Source of the DNA: Plastoroseomonas arctica
Lineage (GTDB): Bacteria; Pseudomonadota; Alphaproteobacteria; Acetobacterales; Acetobacteraceae
Assembly (NCBI RefSeq): GCF_018128965.1
Contig: NZ_JAAEDH010000032.1
Span: 1 to 32,743, forward strand
Length of the DNA stretch: 32,743 nt
Reading direction: 5' to 3'
Positions 1-8,983 of the stretch are shown here, piece by piece (position 1 is the first letter of the stretch; every line of letters starts with the position of its first letter). Below the pieces are notes generated by a model. It searched no databases, had not been told where the DNA came from, and saw nothing but the letters and a program-made list of their open reading frames with translations. Made by a program: the position numbers and the translations under genes.

Positions 1-161
1 GGCGGCTGCGTGCCCTGGGGCGGGCGCTGGCCGGCGGGCTGGCCGCCCGGTGCGCCGGGCGGGCGCTGGCCGCCGGGGACGAACCACTCCGGCTGCTGCT
101 GGGCGAAGGCGGGGGAAACGGCGATCAGGCCTGCGACCACCAAGGCAAAACGACGTACCAT
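1..161 (-). CDS. OmpH/Skp-family periplasmic chaperone, N-terminal fragment
   Basis: Only the first 53 codons are in the window; the gene continues off the left edge. The start ATG is at 159-161, and the first 20 or so residues are a typical Sec signal peptide (MVRR, then a hydrophobic run ending SPAFA before a Gln-rich stretch). The family call rests mainly on context: in alphaproteobacteria an ompH/skp gene follows bamA and precedes lpxD, and here it starts 20 bp after the bamA stop. Skp-type proteins hold unfolded outer-membrane proteins in the periplasm for delivery to BamA. What is visible after the signal peptide is a low-complexity Gly/Pro/Gln segment with a repeated GQRPP unit, which is not part of the standard Skp coiled coil. 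The conserved coiled-coil arms are not in view, so the identity is likely but unproven. Confidence 0.6.
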   Translation of the reverse strand, partial: MVRRFALVVAGLIAVSPAFAQQQPEWFVPGGQRPPGAPGGQPAGQRPPQGTQP

Positions 162-181
162 GGGACTGTCTTTCTCGTCTC

Positions 182-2554
182 TCAGAACCGCGTGCCGAAG
201 CCGAAGCGGAACACCTGGGTGCGGTCGTAGTTTTCCTTCACCACGGCCTGGGCCAGGTCGATGTTGATCAGCCCGATCGGGCTGCGCCAGGAGATGCCCA
301 CGCCAGCGCCGACACGCGGCGAGGAGCTGTCACGCACTTCGGGCCCGCTGACGCTCGAGGGCAGGCCGTAGTTGAGGCCAACATCGGCGAAGACGCGCCC
401 GGTCAGGCCGAGATCGGCCGAGACCGGCAGCGGGAAGCGCAGCTCGGTCGTCTGGGTGAACAGGATCCGGCCGCCGAGGCTGTCGCGCGTGGTGATGTCA
501 CGCGGGCCGGCGCCGCCGACCGCGAAGCCGCGCAGGTTGTCGCCGCCGAGGAAGAAGCGGTCGACGATGCGGTCGTCGCGATCGCCGAAGGGATCGAGAC
601 GTCCGGCGCTGCCGGACACCGCGAGCACGTAGTCGCGGTCGCCGAAATAGCGCTCCAGCGGCACGTAGAAGGACCCGTCGATCCGGGTGCGCAGGTAGCT
701 CACATCGCCGCCGAGCCCGGCGAGATCGGTACCCAGGCGCACGATGTAGCCCGAGCGCGGGTCGATGCGGTCGTCGCGCCGGTCATAGGTGAGCGTCTGG
801 CTCACCTGGCTGAGCAGCGTGCTGCCCTGCTGTTCGCGGATGAAGCGCGAGGCATCGCTCGCCACGTCGAACACCCGGCGCTGGATCAGCGAATAGCTCA
901 CCGACTGGCGCAGATTCTCGTTGAATTCATAGCCCAGGCGCAGCGAGCCGCCGATGCGCTCCTCGCGGTAGCTCGCGATCGAGAGCAGGTTGCGCTGCAC
1001 CGCGAACAGGTCGATGCCGGCGGCAAGGTTGCGGTCGAGGAACTGCGGGTCGGTGACCGAGAAATCCAGCTGGCGCCGGCGCTGACCGATCAGCGCATTG
1101 ATGCGCGCATCGATGCCGGTGCCGAGCAGGTTGCGCTCGCGAAGACCAATGTCGGCCAACGCGCCGGCATCGGTCGAATAGCCGCCGCCGAGCGAGACCT
1201 CGCCGGTCGCGCGTTCCTGCACCTGGGTGTTCAGGATCACCCGGTCGGCCGCGCTGCCTGGGCTCGCGCTGATCTGCACGTCGCTGAAATAGCCCAGCGC
1301 GCGGAGCCGTTCGCGCGAACGCCGGACCAGCGTCGGGTTGACCGGATCGCCCTCGGCCACGCGGAATTCGCGTCGGATGACGCGGTCCTGCGTGCGCGAG
1401 TTCCCGGCGATCTCGATGCGCTCGATGAAGTTGCGCGGCCCGTCGGTGATCTCGAAGGCGATCGCGACGCGGCGCGCCTCGGCGTCGCGGGTGACGCGCG
1501 GATTGACCTCGGCGAACGGGAAGCCGCGCACCGCGAGCGAGTCGGTCAGCGCCGACGTCGCGCGTTCCACCGCCTCGCCATCGTACTGGTCGCCCTCGGT
1601 GATGGGGATGTCGGGGCGGATCGCGCTGCCCTCGAGGCCGCGCACCCGGCTGTCGACGGTGATGGCGCCGAAGCGGTACCGCTCGCCCTCGTTGATCGTA
1701 TAGGTGAGGAAGAAGCCGGTGCGGTCGGGCGACAGCTCGGCGGTCGCGCCGGTGATCTGCACATCGGCATAGCCCCGGCGCTGGTAGTAGCGGCGCAGCA
1801 GCTCGCGGTCGAGCGCGAGCCGCTCGGGCTCGTAGATGTCCGAGCTCGAGAGGATGCGGTACCAGGCGCTCTCACGGGTCGAGACGACCTCGCCGAGGGT
1901 CCCGTCGGAGAAGGCCGCGTTGCCGACGAAGTTGATGCGGCTGACCAGCGCGATGTCGCCCTCGACGATCTCGTAGACGACGTCGACGCGGTTCTGGTCG
2001 AGCTCGATGATCTTGGGCTCGACGCGGGCGCCGAAGCGGCCGCGGCGGGCGTAGAGGTCGAGCAGGCGCTGGCGGTCGCCCTGGGCCGCTGCGGGCGTAT
2101 AGACCGCGCGCGGGCGCAGCAGCGCCTCGCCGCGCAGCAGGTCCTCGGAAACGCGGCGGTTGCCCTCGAAGGCGACGCGGTTGACGATCGGGTTTTCGGT
2201 GACCGTCACCTGGACGCGGTTGCCCTGCGGGGTGATCTCGACGTCGCGGAACAGCCCGGTCGCGAACAGCGCGCGCAGGCTGCGGTCGAGCCGGTCGGCA
2301 TCGGCAACGTCACCGACCTGCACCAGCATGTAGCTGCGGATGGTGTCGGCCTCGATGCGCTGGTTGCCCCGGACGTCGATGCCGGTGATGCGACCGCCCG
2401 GCTGCGCCGCGACCGCCGCCGCAGGGGCCGGCCGTCGCGCGGGCGGCGCCGGCGATTGCGCCGCCGCGATCACGGGCAGCATGAGCAGGGTGGCGAGCAG
2501 GATGGCGCGTGCTGGGTACAATCGACTCGGGCCTGTGACGGGAGTGCCGGACAT
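182..2554 (-). CDS. bamA: Outer membrane protein assembly factor BamA
   Basis: A 790-residue Omp85 protein, close to the usual BamA length. It inserts beta-barrel proteins into the outer membrane. Residues 1-33 are a signal peptide (hydrophobic run ILLATLLMLPVIAAAQ). Five POTRA repeats follow to about residue 370, recognisable by the recurring pattern IxGNxR at each repeat start, then a 16-strand barrel. The conserved barrel loop motif appears as LRGF at 674-677 (commonly VRGF), and the protein ends in Phe, the usual C-terminal barrel signal. I chose the ATG at 2554 because it puts the signal peptide at the terminus; an upstream TTG at 2602 would add 16 residues. No clear Shine-Dalgarno precedes the ATG, so translation may be coupled to rseP, whose stop lies 72 bp upstream. 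The neighbours rseP and ompH-like are classic partners. Confidence 0.96.
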   Translation of the reverse strand: MSGTPVTGPSRLYPARAILLATLLMLPVIAAAQSPAPPARRPAPAAAVAAQPGGRITGIDVRGNQRIEADTIRSYMLVQVGDVADADRLDRSLRALFATGLFRDVEITPQGNRVQVTVTENPIVNRVAFEGNRRVSEDLLRGEALLRPRAVYTPAAAQGDRQRLLDLYARRGRFGARVEPKIIELDQNRVDVVYEIVEGDIALVSRINFVGNAAFSDGTLGEVVSTRESAWYRILSSSDIYEPERLALDRELLRRYYQRRGYADVQITGATAELSPDRTGFFLTYTINEGERYRFGAITVDSRVRGLEGSAIRPDIPITEGDQYDGEAVERATSALTDSLAVRGFPFAEVNPRVTRDAEARRVAIAFEITDGPRNFIERIEIAGNSRTQDRVIRREFRVAEGDPVNPTLVRRSRERLRALGYFSDVQISASPGSAADRVILNTQVQERATGEVSLGGGYSTDAGALADIGLRERNLLGTGIDARINALIGQRRRQLDFSVTDPQFLDRNLAAGIDLFAVQRNLLSIASYREERIGGSLRLGYEFNENLRQSVSYSLIQRRVFDVASDASRFIREQQGSTLLSQVSQTLTYDRRDDRIDPRSGYIVRLGTDLAGLGGDVSYLRTRIDGSFYVPLERYFGDRDYVLAVSGSAGRLDPFGDRDDRIVDRFFLGGDNLRGFAVGGAGPRDITTRDSLGGRILFTQTTELRFPLPVSADLGLTGRVFADVGLNYGLPSSVSGPEVRDSSSPRVGAGVGISWRSPIGLINIDLAQAVVKENYDRTQVFRFGFGTRF

Positions 2555-2626
2555 TAACCGGAAGGATGCGCAGCGACTACCCTGCGGGGGCCGCGGCCAC
2601 AACCCCCAAGACCCCGCCCCTGTCCC

Positions 2627-3748
2627 TCAGCCGACGAGCCGCGCCACCCAGCGGAACACGCCCAGCTGTGTCAGGTCGTTCCAGGTCGAAAAGATGAACA
2701 GCGCGACGAGCAGCGCGAACCCCGCACGAAAGCCCATCTCCTGCGCGCGAGGCGGCACCGGCCGGCCGCGGATCGCCTCGGCGGCGTAGAACATCAGGTG
2801 GCCGCCATCGAGCACCGGGATCGGGAACAGGTTGATCAGCGCGAGGTTCACCGAAAGGATCGCGATAAAGGAGATCAGCGGCACGATCCCCATCTCGGCG
2901 ACCTGGCCCGAAAGCTGAGCGATGCGCAGCGGCCCGCCGAGTTCCTCGGTCCCGCGCGTCCCGGAAATCATCTGCCACAGACCCTGCAGCGTCTGCGCCG
3001 AGATGTTGCCGGTATAGGCGACGCCGGCGACGACCGCGCTCGCCGGATCGAGCCGTTCGAAGACGGCCGGCCCGCCTGAGATGCCGAGCACGCCCAGCCC
3101 GTCGCCCGGCCGCGCGGTGGGCGTGATGGCGACGTTCCGCGCCACGCCCTCGCGTTCGAATCGCAGCTCGACCGCGCGGCCCGCGCGGGGCTGCACATGG
3201 CGCTGGATCTGCTCGAAGCGGCTGATCGCCACATCGTCGAGCGCCACCACCCGGTCGCCCGGCAGCAGGCCCGCGGCGGCGGCCGCCGAGCCTTCGCTCA
3301 CCTGGCCGATCGTCGCGGTGCCCTGGTTGGCCGGCCGGCCATGGATCATGAACAGCCCCGCGAACAGCACCGCGGCGAGCAGGAAATTCGCGATAGGCCC
3401 TGCCGCGACGACGATGGCGCGGTCCAGCACCGGCTTGTCGTGGAAGGTGCGCCCGGGCAGCCAGTCGGCGCGCTCGGCATCGGTCACGTCGGCGGGCTGT
3501 TCCTGGCCGTGCAGCTTGACGTAGCCGCCCAGCGGCAGCCAGCCGATCCGCCACTCCGTGCCGCGCTTGTCGGTCCAGGAGGTGAGCGCGCGACCGAAGC
3601 CGACCGAGAAGCGCTCGACATGCACGCCCCGCCAGCGCGCGGCCAGATAATGGCCCAGCTCATGGATGAAGATGAGCACGCCCAGCACCACGATAAAGGC
3701 GAGGATGGTGCGCAGGCTATCGGGGATCAGGTCCAAGGGGGCATCCAT
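2627..3748 (-). CDS. rseP: Site-2 membrane metalloprotease RseP
   Basis: A 373-residue intramembrane zinc protease. In relatives it makes the second cut in anti-sigma factors during envelope stress and clears signal-peptide remnants. The zinc-binding HELGH motif is at residues 29-33 in the first membrane segment. A PDZ domain follows at about 115-190 (segment with GLLPGDRVVALDD). The second metal-ligand motif, NLFPIPVLDGG with LDG at 313-315, lies in a later membrane segment. The ATG at 3748 is preferred because it starts 10 bp after the dxr stop and gives the normal N-terminus; a GTG at 3787 would add 13 residues overlapping dxr. The order dxr-rseP-bamA is conserved across proteobacteria and ties this protease to outer-membrane biogenesis. 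Confidence 0.96.
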   Translation of the reverse strand: MDAPLDLIPDSLRTILAFIVVLGVLIFIHELGHYLAARWRGVHVERFSVGFGRALTSWTDKRGTEWRIGWLPLGGYVKLHGQEQPADVTDAERADWLPGRTFHDKPVLDRAIVVAAGPIANFLLAAVLFAGLFMIHGRPANQGTATIGQVSEGSAAAAAGLLPGDRVVALDDVAISRFEQIQRHVQPRAGRAVELRFEREGVARNVAITPTARPGDGLGVLGISGGPAVFERLDPASAVVAGVAYTGNISAQTLQGLWQMISGTRGTEELGGPLRIAQLSGQVAEMGIVPLISFIAILSVNLALINLFPIPVLDGGHLMFYAAEAIRGRPVPPRAQEMGFRAGFALLVALFIFSTWNDLTQLGVFRWVARLVG

Positions 3749-3758
3749 CCATGAAATG

Positions 3759-4901
3759 TCAGGCGGCAAGCTCCGCCGCGTAAGCACGCGCTTCGCCGTC
3801 CAACGCGATCACCGCGTCCAGACCCTCGACGCCGCGGGGCCCGAGCCGCGACAGCGTCTCCTCGACCACCGCCGCGATGCGGAGGAAACCGAGCCCGCCG
3901 GCAAGGAACCGGCCGACCGCGACCTCGTTCGCCGCGTTCAATATGGTGGGAGCGCCGCCCCCCGCGCGCAAGGCGTCACGCGCGAGGCGCAGGGCGGGAA
4001 AGCGCAGCGGATCGGGCGGGTGGAAATCCAGCCGCCCGAGCGCGAGCAGGTCCAGCCGCGCGACCTCCACGCCCATGCGGTCCGGCCAGGCCAGAGCATG
4101 GGCGATGGGCGTGCGCATGTCCGGCGTGCCGAGCTGGGCCAGCAGCGAGCCATCGACATACTGCACCAGCCCGTGCACCGCCGATTGCGGATGCACCAGC
4201 ACCTGAATACGCGCCTCATCCAGCGCGAACAGCCGCGCCGCCTCGATCACCTCGAGGCCCTTGTTCATCATCGTCGCGCTGTCGACGCTGATCTTCGCCC
4301 CCATCGACCAGACCGGGTGCTTCACCGCCATGGCGGGGGTGACGTGGGCCATGTCCGCCGCGCTCATCTCGCGGAACGGGCCGCCCGAGGCGGTGAGATA
4401 GATGCGCTCCACCCGAGCCATCGCCTGGCCGCACAGCGCCTGGAAGATCGCGTTGTGCTCGGAATCCACCGGCAGGATGGTGGCGCCCGAGCGCGCCGCG
4501 GCCGCGAGCACGATCTCCCCGGCGCAAACCATGCTTTCCTTGTTGGCGAGTGCCAGCACGCCACCACGTGCGAGTGCTGCGAGCGTCGGCTTCAGCCCCG
4601 CCGCGCCCACGATCGCGGCCATGGTCCAGTCCACGGGGCGCGAGGCCGCCTCGATCACCGCCGCGTCGCCAGCAGCACACGCGATCCCGGTGCCGGCCAG
4701 CCGCTCGCGCAGCTCCGCCAGTCCCGCCTCGTCCGACAGGACCGCGATGCGCGGGCGCAGCGCACGCGCCTGGGCCGCGAGCGCGGCGGCGTCGCGCCCG
4801 GCGACCAGCGCCTCGACCTCGAAGCCCTCGAGCAGCGCCGCGGTCGAGCGCCCGACCGAGCCCGTGGAGCCCAGCAGGGTGACGCTGCGGGTCACTGCCA
4901 T
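3759..4901 (-). CDS. dxr: 1-deoxy-D-xylulose-5-phosphate reductoisomerase
   Basis: A 380-residue cytoplasmic enzyme that converts DXP to 2-C-methyl-D-erythritol 4-phosphate with NADPH, the first committed step of the MEP isoprenoid pathway. The NADPH-binding GSTGSVG is at residues 11-17. Further family motifs are present in order: ANKES, the metal-binding PVDSEHNAIFQ, TASGGPFR, and SMGAKISVDSATMMNKGLEVIEA with its substrate-binding Ser/Asn/Lys/Glu. The ATG at 4901 gives the normal N-terminus (MAVTRSVTLLG); the open frame continues 69 codons upstream inside cdsA without family similarity. It overlaps the cdsA stop by 10 bp, so the two are likely translationally coupled. Its product feeds UppS two genes upstream. 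Confidence 0.97.
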   Translation of the reverse strand: MAVTRSVTLLGSTGSVGRSTAALLEGFEVEALVAGRDAAALAAQARALRPRIAVLSDEAGLAELRERLAGTGIACAAGDAAVIEAASRPVDWTMAAIVGAAGLKPTLAALARGGVLALANKESMVCAGEIVLAAAARSGATILPVDSEHNAIFQALCGQAMARVERIYLTASGGPFREMSAADMAHVTPAMAVKHPVWSMGAKISVDSATMMNKGLEVIEAARLFALDEARIQVLVHPQSAVHGLVQYVDGSLLAQLGTPDMRTPIAHALAWPDRMGVEVARLDLLALGRLDFHPPDPLRFPALRLARDALRAGGGAPTILNAANEVAVGRFLAGGLGFLRIAAVVEETLSRLGPRGVEGLDAVIALDGEARAYAAELAA

Positions 4902-5752
4902 ATCGGGCTTCCCTGCCCCGAGGCCATCGCCAGCAGCGCGGCGACCGGTGCCGCCGCCAGCACGCCATCGAGCCGGTCGAGCAGGCCGCCATGGCCGGGG
5001 ATCAGCGAGGAGGTGTCCTTCACGGCGAAATGCCGCTTGATCGCGCTCTCCAGCAGGTCGCCGGCCTGCGCCATCAGGCTGATCAGGACCGCCACCGGCG
5101 CCGCCCACAGCACCGCCCCGGGCGCCAGGATGCGCGCCGCGACCAGGCCCACGATCACCGCCAGCAGCAATCCGCCGAGCGCCCCCGACCAGGTCTTGTT
5201 TGGCGAGACGCTCGGCATCAGCCGCGGCCCGCCGAGGGCGCGTCCGGCGAGGTAGGCGCCGATATCGGAGGCCCAGACCACCAGCAACAGGAACAGGACA
5301 TTGTCGCGCCCGGCCTCATTGTCGTGACGCAGCTCGATCAGCGCGATGCCGGCGATGCCGATGTACAGCACGCCGAGCGCGAGTCGCAGCGGCGGCAGCC
5401 GCACCCGCCGCCCGGCCCGCGGCAGGCCGCGGGAGGCCACCCAGGTCAGCAGGAACCCCGCCAGCAGGCAGCCCAGCGCCAGGGCCGGCCGCTCCGCCAC
5501 GGCAAAGGCGCCTGCGCCGAGCACCGCGAGCGGCACCGCCGCCCCGGGCAGCGCGCGCGTGTGCAGGCCACACAGGTGCACCCATTCCCAGGCGAGGATC
5601 GCCACGGCGATGGCCATCAGCACGGTCCAGGGCGTCGCACCCAGCCACACGCAGGCGATGGCGGTGGGCCCCAGCACCAGGGCGGAGAGCACGCGCTTGC
5701 GCAGGTCCCGCCAGCGCTTGGCTTCCGGCGGCGCGGCCCCTGTCACGCTCAT
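4892..5752 (-). CDS. cdsA: Phosphatidate cytidylyltransferase (CDP-diglyceride synthase)
   Basis: A 286-residue integral membrane enzyme that makes CDP-diacylglycerol from phosphatidic acid and CTP, the entry to all phospholipid head-group synthesis. About seven to eight hydrophobic segments are visible. The family signature sits near the C-terminus at 236-260: Ser, Lys-Arg, Lys-Asp, then the His-Gly-Gly, Asp-Arg series (SAIKR, VKD, PGHGG, LDR). The ATG at 5752 overlaps the uppS stop in an ATGA junction, so I chose it over an upstream start at 5839 that would run inside uppS. The protein has a short basic N-terminus before the first membrane segment. Confidence 0.96.
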   Translation of the reverse strand: MSVTGAAPPEAKRWRDLRKRVLSALVLGPTAIACVWLGATPWTVLMAIAVAILAWEWVHLCGLHTRALPGAAVPLAVLGAGAFAVAERPALALGCLLAGFLLTWVASRGLPRAGRRVRLPPLRLALGVLYIGIAGIALIELRHDNEAGRDNVLFLLLVVWASDIGAYLAGRALGGPRLMPSVSPNKTWSGALGGLLLAVIVGLVAARILAPGAVLWAAPVAVLISLMAQAGDLLESAIKRHFAVKDTSSLIPGHGGLLDRLDGVLAAAPVAALLAMASGQGSPIWQ

Positions 5753-6498
5753 CCGGCAGCGCGCTGGCCGAACCGGCGGTCGCGCCGCGCGAAATCCGCC
5801 AGCGCCTCCGCCAGCGGCTCGGCGCCGTAGTCGGGCCACAGCACGTCCTGGAACACGAATTCCGCATAGGCGGATTGCCAGAGCAGGAAATTCGACAGCC
5901 GCTGCTCGCCCGAGGTGCGGATGATGAGGTCGGGATCGGGCTGCCCGGCGGTCTGCAGCTGGCTCGCCACAGCGGCCTCGTCGATCGCGGCGGGGTCAAG
6001 CGTGCCGTCGCGCACCGCCTCGGCCAGCGCGCGCGCCGCGGCGGCGATCTCGGCGCGGCCGCCATAGCTGAGCGCGACGGTGAGGTTGAGCCGGGTGCCC
6101 TCGCGCGTCGCGGCCTCGGCGGCAATGACGGCGCGCGAGAGATCCGGCCCGAAGCGGGTGTGGTCGCCGATGACGCGCAGCCGCACGCCCTCCTTGACCA
6201 GGTTCGCGACTTCGGAACGTAGATAGAGGCGCAACAACCCGGTCAGCGCCTTCACCTCGTCGATCGGACGGCGCCAGTTCTCGGAGCTGAAGGCGAATAG
6301 CGTGAGCCAGCCGATGCCGGCCTTGCCCGCCGCCTCGACCGTGCGGCGCGCGGCTTCCGCACCCGCCCGGTGTCCGAGGGCCGCCGGCAGGCCGCGCGCC
6401 TGCGCCCAGCGCCGGTTGCCGTCCATGATGATGCCGACATGCGCGGGCACAGGGCGCATGTCGCCAGCCGTCGCCAGCGTCTGGGGGGCGGCGCTCAT
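5749..6498 (-). CDS. uppS: Undecaprenyl diphosphate synthase (cis-prenyltransferase)
   Basis: A 249-residue cytoplasmic enzyme that adds isopentenyl diphosphate units in cis to farnesyl diphosphate, giving the C55 carrier for peptidoglycan and other envelope polymers. The N-terminal catalytic motif HVGIIMDGNRRWA contains the essential Asp at 26. The SSENWRRP segment in the middle and RTSGEQRLSNFLLWQSAY near the C-terminus match the family's substrate-binding regions. It starts at an ATG 16 bp after the frr stop and ends in an ATGA overlap with cdsA. The order frr-uppS-cdsA-dxr is widely conserved and supports the call. Confidence 0.97.
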   Translation of the reverse strand: MSAAPQTLATAGDMRPVPAHVGIIMDGNRRWAQARGLPAALGHRAGAEAARRTVEAAGKAGIGWLTLFAFSSENWRRPIDEVKALTGLLRLYLRSEVANLVKEGVRLRVIGDHTRFGPDLSRAVIAAEAATREGTRLNLTVALSYGGRAEIAAAARALAEAVRDGTLDPAAIDEAAVASQLQTAGQPDPDLIIRTSGEQRLSNFLLWQSAYAEFVFQDVLWPDYGAEPLAEALADFARRDRRFGQRAAG

Positions 6499-6514
6499 CG
6501 GCGCGTCCTCGGGA

Positions 6515-7087
6515 TCAAACGGACTTGATGTCCTTTTCCTTCTCGGCCAGCAGCCCGTCGATCTGCTTGATGTACTGGTCGGTCAATTTCTGCACCTCGG
6601 CCTGGGCCTGCTTGCCCTCATCTTCGCTGATCGGCGCCTTCTTGTCCGCTGTCATCGCCTTGATCTGCTCCATGCCGTCGCGCCGGACGCCGCGCACCGC
6701 GACGCGCGATGCCTCGGCATACTTGTGCGCCGTCTTAACCAGATCATTGCGGCGTTCCTGCGTCAGCGGCGGCAGCGGCACGCGGATCGTCTGGCCTTCG
6801 GCCTGCGGGTTCAGGCCCAGGCCCGAATCGCGGATCGCGATCTCCACCGCCTTGGTCAGGCTGCGGTCGAACACCTGAACGGAGAGCATGCCCGGCCCGC
6901 CCACGGAGATGTTGGCCACCTGGTTGAGAGGCGAATTGCCGCCATAGGCCTCGACGCGCACGGGCTCGAGAAGCGCGGGGCTGGCGCGGCCGGTCCGCAG
7001 CCCCTGGAACTCCTTCTTCACGGTTTCGATCGCGCCATCCATCCGGCGCGTCAGGTCCTGCTTCAGTGCCTTTACATCGCCGGCCAT
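6515..7087 (-). CDS. frr: Ribosome recycling factor
   Basis: A 190-residue protein, near the usual 185. With EF-G it splits post-termination ribosomes. The N-terminal helix (DLTRRMDGAIETVKKEF), the LRTGRASPALLEPV segment and the C-terminal helices (PLPPLTQERRNDLVK, RRDGMEQIK) are all conserved family features of the three-helix-bundle domain I and hinge. The ATG at 7085-7087 is preceded by AAGGGG about 9 bases upstream, a usable ribosome binding site. It follows pyrH by 60 bp, the normal arrangement. Confidence 0.98.
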   Translation of the reverse strand: MAGDVKALKQDLTRRMDGAIETVKKEFQGLRTGRASPALLEPVRVEAYGGNSPLNQVANISVGGPGMLSVQVFDRSLTKAVEIAIRDSGLGLNPQAEGQTIRVPLPPLTQERRNDLVKTAHKYAEASRVAVRGVRRDGMEQIKAMTADKKAPISEDEGKQAQAEVQKLTDQYIKQIDGLLAEKEKDIKSV

Positions 7088-7147
7088 GGCGGTGTTTCCC
7101 CTTCGAATTGCGGAGCTGGAACGCGGACCAACCGCCCCCGATCCCGT

Positions 7148-7876
7148 TTAATGCGGTTGCTCGATCACGGTCGTGAACTTTCCCTCGCCCTTCATCACCG
7201 CCGTGAAGGCGCCGGGTTCGTGGATGTTGAACACGATGATGGGCAGGTGGTTCTCCCGCGCCAAGCTGATCGCCGCGGCATCCATGACGGCGAGGTCGCG
7301 CGAGAGCATGTCGAGATAGGTGAGCGTCACGTAGCGTTCCGCATCGGGGTTCTTGCGCGGGTCGGCGGCATAGACGCCATCGACCTGGGTGCCCTTGAGC
7401 AGGGCGTCGCAGCCCATCTCGGCCGCCCGCAGCGCCGCCGCGGTGTCGGTCGTGAAGAACGGGTTGCCTGTGCCGGCGGCGAAGATCACCACGCGGCCCT
7501 TCTCCATATGCCGCTCCGCACGGCGGCGGATGAAGGGCTCGCAGACCGAGGACATCGGGATGGCGGACTGCACGCGGGTGCTGATGCCCTGCTTTTCCAG
7601 CGCGGACTGCATCGCGAGCGCATTCATCACGGTCGCGAGCATGCCCATCGAATCGGCCTGCGCCCGATCCATGCCCGAGGCGGCGCCGGCGATGCCGCGG
7701 AAGATGTTGCCGCCGCCGATCACCATGCAGACCTGCACGCCGAGGTCGATCACGCCCCGCACATCCTCTGCGATGCGCCGGCAGGTGGCGTTGTCGAGAC
7801 CATACTCCCGACCGCCCATCAACGCTTCGCCGGAGACTTTCAGCAGCACGCGCTTATAGGCCGGCGGTTGGCTCAT
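7148..7876 (-). CDS. pyrH: Uridylate (UMP) kinase
   Basis: A 242-residue amino-acid-kinase-fold enzyme that phosphorylates UMP to UDP; in bacteria it is an allosteric hexamer. The N-terminal phosphate-binding segment [15 protein letters not shown], the [10 protein letters not shown] loop, and the [17 protein letters not shown] and [17 protein letters not shown] segments are diagnostic. The start ATG at 7876 gives the normal N-terminus; an in-frame start at 7915 would lie inside the hairpin of the tsf-pyrH spacer and is unlikely. It is separated from tsf by 78 bp that contain a strong stem-loop. Confidence 0.97.
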   Translation of the reverse strand: MSQPPAYKRVLLKVSGEALMGGREYGLDNATCRRIAEDVRGVIDLGVQVCMVIGGGNIFRGIAGAASGMDRAQADSMGMLATVMNALAMQSALEKQGISTRVQSAIPMSSVCEPFIRRRAERHMEKGRVVIFAAGTGNPFFTTDTAAALRAAEMGCDALLKGTQVDGVYAADPRKNPDAERYVTLTYLDMLSRDLAVMDAAAISLARENHLPIIVFNIHEPGAFTAVMKGEGKFTTVIEQPH

Positions 7877-7901
7877 GACGGGACCATTACGCAAGGGTTG
7901 C

Positions 7902-7930
7902 GGGCGCCGCACCATAGGGGAGCGGCGCCC
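7902..7930 (-). terminator. Stem-loop between tsf and pyrH
   Basis: A 9-bp perfect stem (7902-7910 with 7922-7930, GGGCGCCGC and its complement) with an 11-nt loop lies in the 78-bp spacer. No T-run follows on the minus strand, so this is more likely a processing or attenuation structure than a full rho-independent terminator. Confidence 0.5.
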
Positions 7931-7954
7931 ATGCCGGCAACTTACCTCAGCGTG

Positions 7955-8866
7955 TCAGGTCGTGCCGCCGGCGGCGGCCACTTCGGCGGCGAAGTCGCTC
8001 GCCTGCTTCTCGATGCCTTCGCCGAGCGCGAAGCGTTCGAAGCCCTTGAGCACCAGGCCGGCCTTCTGCACCACCTGCTTCACCCGGCTCTCGCCGTCAT
8101 GCACCCAGACCTGCTCGAGCAGGACGACCTCTTCGTAGTATTTCTGGATACGACCCTGGACCATTTTCTCGATGATCGCCTCGGGCTTGCCAGAGGCGCG
8201 CGCCTGTTCGGACAGCACCGCCTTCTCGCGGACCAGCGCGGAGGGGTCGACCATCGAGACGTCGAGCGCGTCGGGCCGGGTCGCCGCGACATGCATCCCG
8301 ATCTGGCGGCCGAGCTTTTCGAGAACGTCCGGCTCGGACGCCCCTTCGAGCGCGACCAGCACGCCGATCTTGCCCAGGCCCGGCTTGATCGCCGAGTGCA
8401 TGTAGGTGGCCACAGAGCCGTTCTCCACGCGCAGCACGCGGGCGCGGCGGATGGTCATGTTCTCGCCGATGGTGGCGATCAGGCGCGTCAGCTCCTCCTG
8501 CACGGTGTGCTGGCTGCCCGGGTAGTCGGCGTGCTTGAGCGTCTCGACATCGTCGCCGACCGACAGGGCGAGGCCCGCGACATCGGCGACGAAGGTCTGG
8601 AACTGCTCGTTGCGGGCGACGAAGTCGGTCTCGGCGTTGATCTCGACCATCGCGCCGGTCTGCGGGCCCGTGGCCACGCCGACCAGGCCCTCGGCGGCGA
8701 CGCGGCCGGATTTCTTGGCCGCCTGCGACAGGCCCTTCTTGCGCAGCCAGTCGATGGCGGCATCCATGTCGCCGTTCGATTCCACCAGCGCCTTCTTGCA
8801 GTCCATCATGCCCGCGCCGGTCTTCTCGCGCAGGTCGCGCACCAGGGAGGCGGTGATTTCTGCCAT
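7955..8866 (-). CDS. tsf: Translation elongation factor Ts
   Basis: A 303-residue guanine-nucleotide exchange factor for EF-Tu. The N-terminal UBA-like domain carries the family signature [18 protein letters not shown] at about 11-28. The second conserved signature [15 protein letters not shown] follows at about 74-88, and the dimer and core subdomains fill the rest. The length matches the family. The ATG at 8864-8866 has GGAGAATTCCG upstream, a good ribosome binding site. It sits 117 bp after rpsB. Confidence 0.98.
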   Translation of the reverse strand: MAEITASLVRDLREKTGAGMMDCKKALVESNGDMDAAIDWLRKKGLSQAAKKSGRVAAEGLVGVATGPQTGAMVEINAETDFVARNEQFQTFVADVAGLALSVGDDVETLKHADYPGSQHTVQEELTRLIATIGENMTIRRARVLRVENGSVATYMHSAIKPGLGKIGVLVALEGASEPDVLEKLGRQIGMHVAATRPDALDVSMVDPSALVREKAVLSEQARASGKPEAIIEKMVQGRIQKYYEEVVLLEQVWVHDGESRVKQVVQKAGLVLKGFERFALGEGIEKQASDFAAEVAAAGGTT

Positions 8867-8956
8867 CGGAATTCTCCGTTTCTGCTCGACGCTACGCGCC
8901 AGATCGCCAAGTCACGCCGCGGCCGCAGGGTAGCGCGGGCCACGGCGTTTCATCCA

Positions 8957-8980
8957 GCGCGCCCGGATGGCCGGGCGCGC
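8957..8980 (-). terminator. Stem-loop directly after rpsB
   Basis: A perfect 10-bp stem (8957-8966, GCGCGCCCGG, pairing with 8971-8980) and a 4-nt loop begin 3 bases after the rpsB stop codon. No T-run follows. It probably trims or partly terminates transcripts so that S2 and EF-Ts are made in different amounts; the effect is inferred. Confidence 0.5.
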
Positions 8981-8983
8981 GCA

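Noticed and set aside
50-2557. An 835-codon plus-strand frame opposite bamA
   Set aside because: Shadow of bamA, without start context or similarity.
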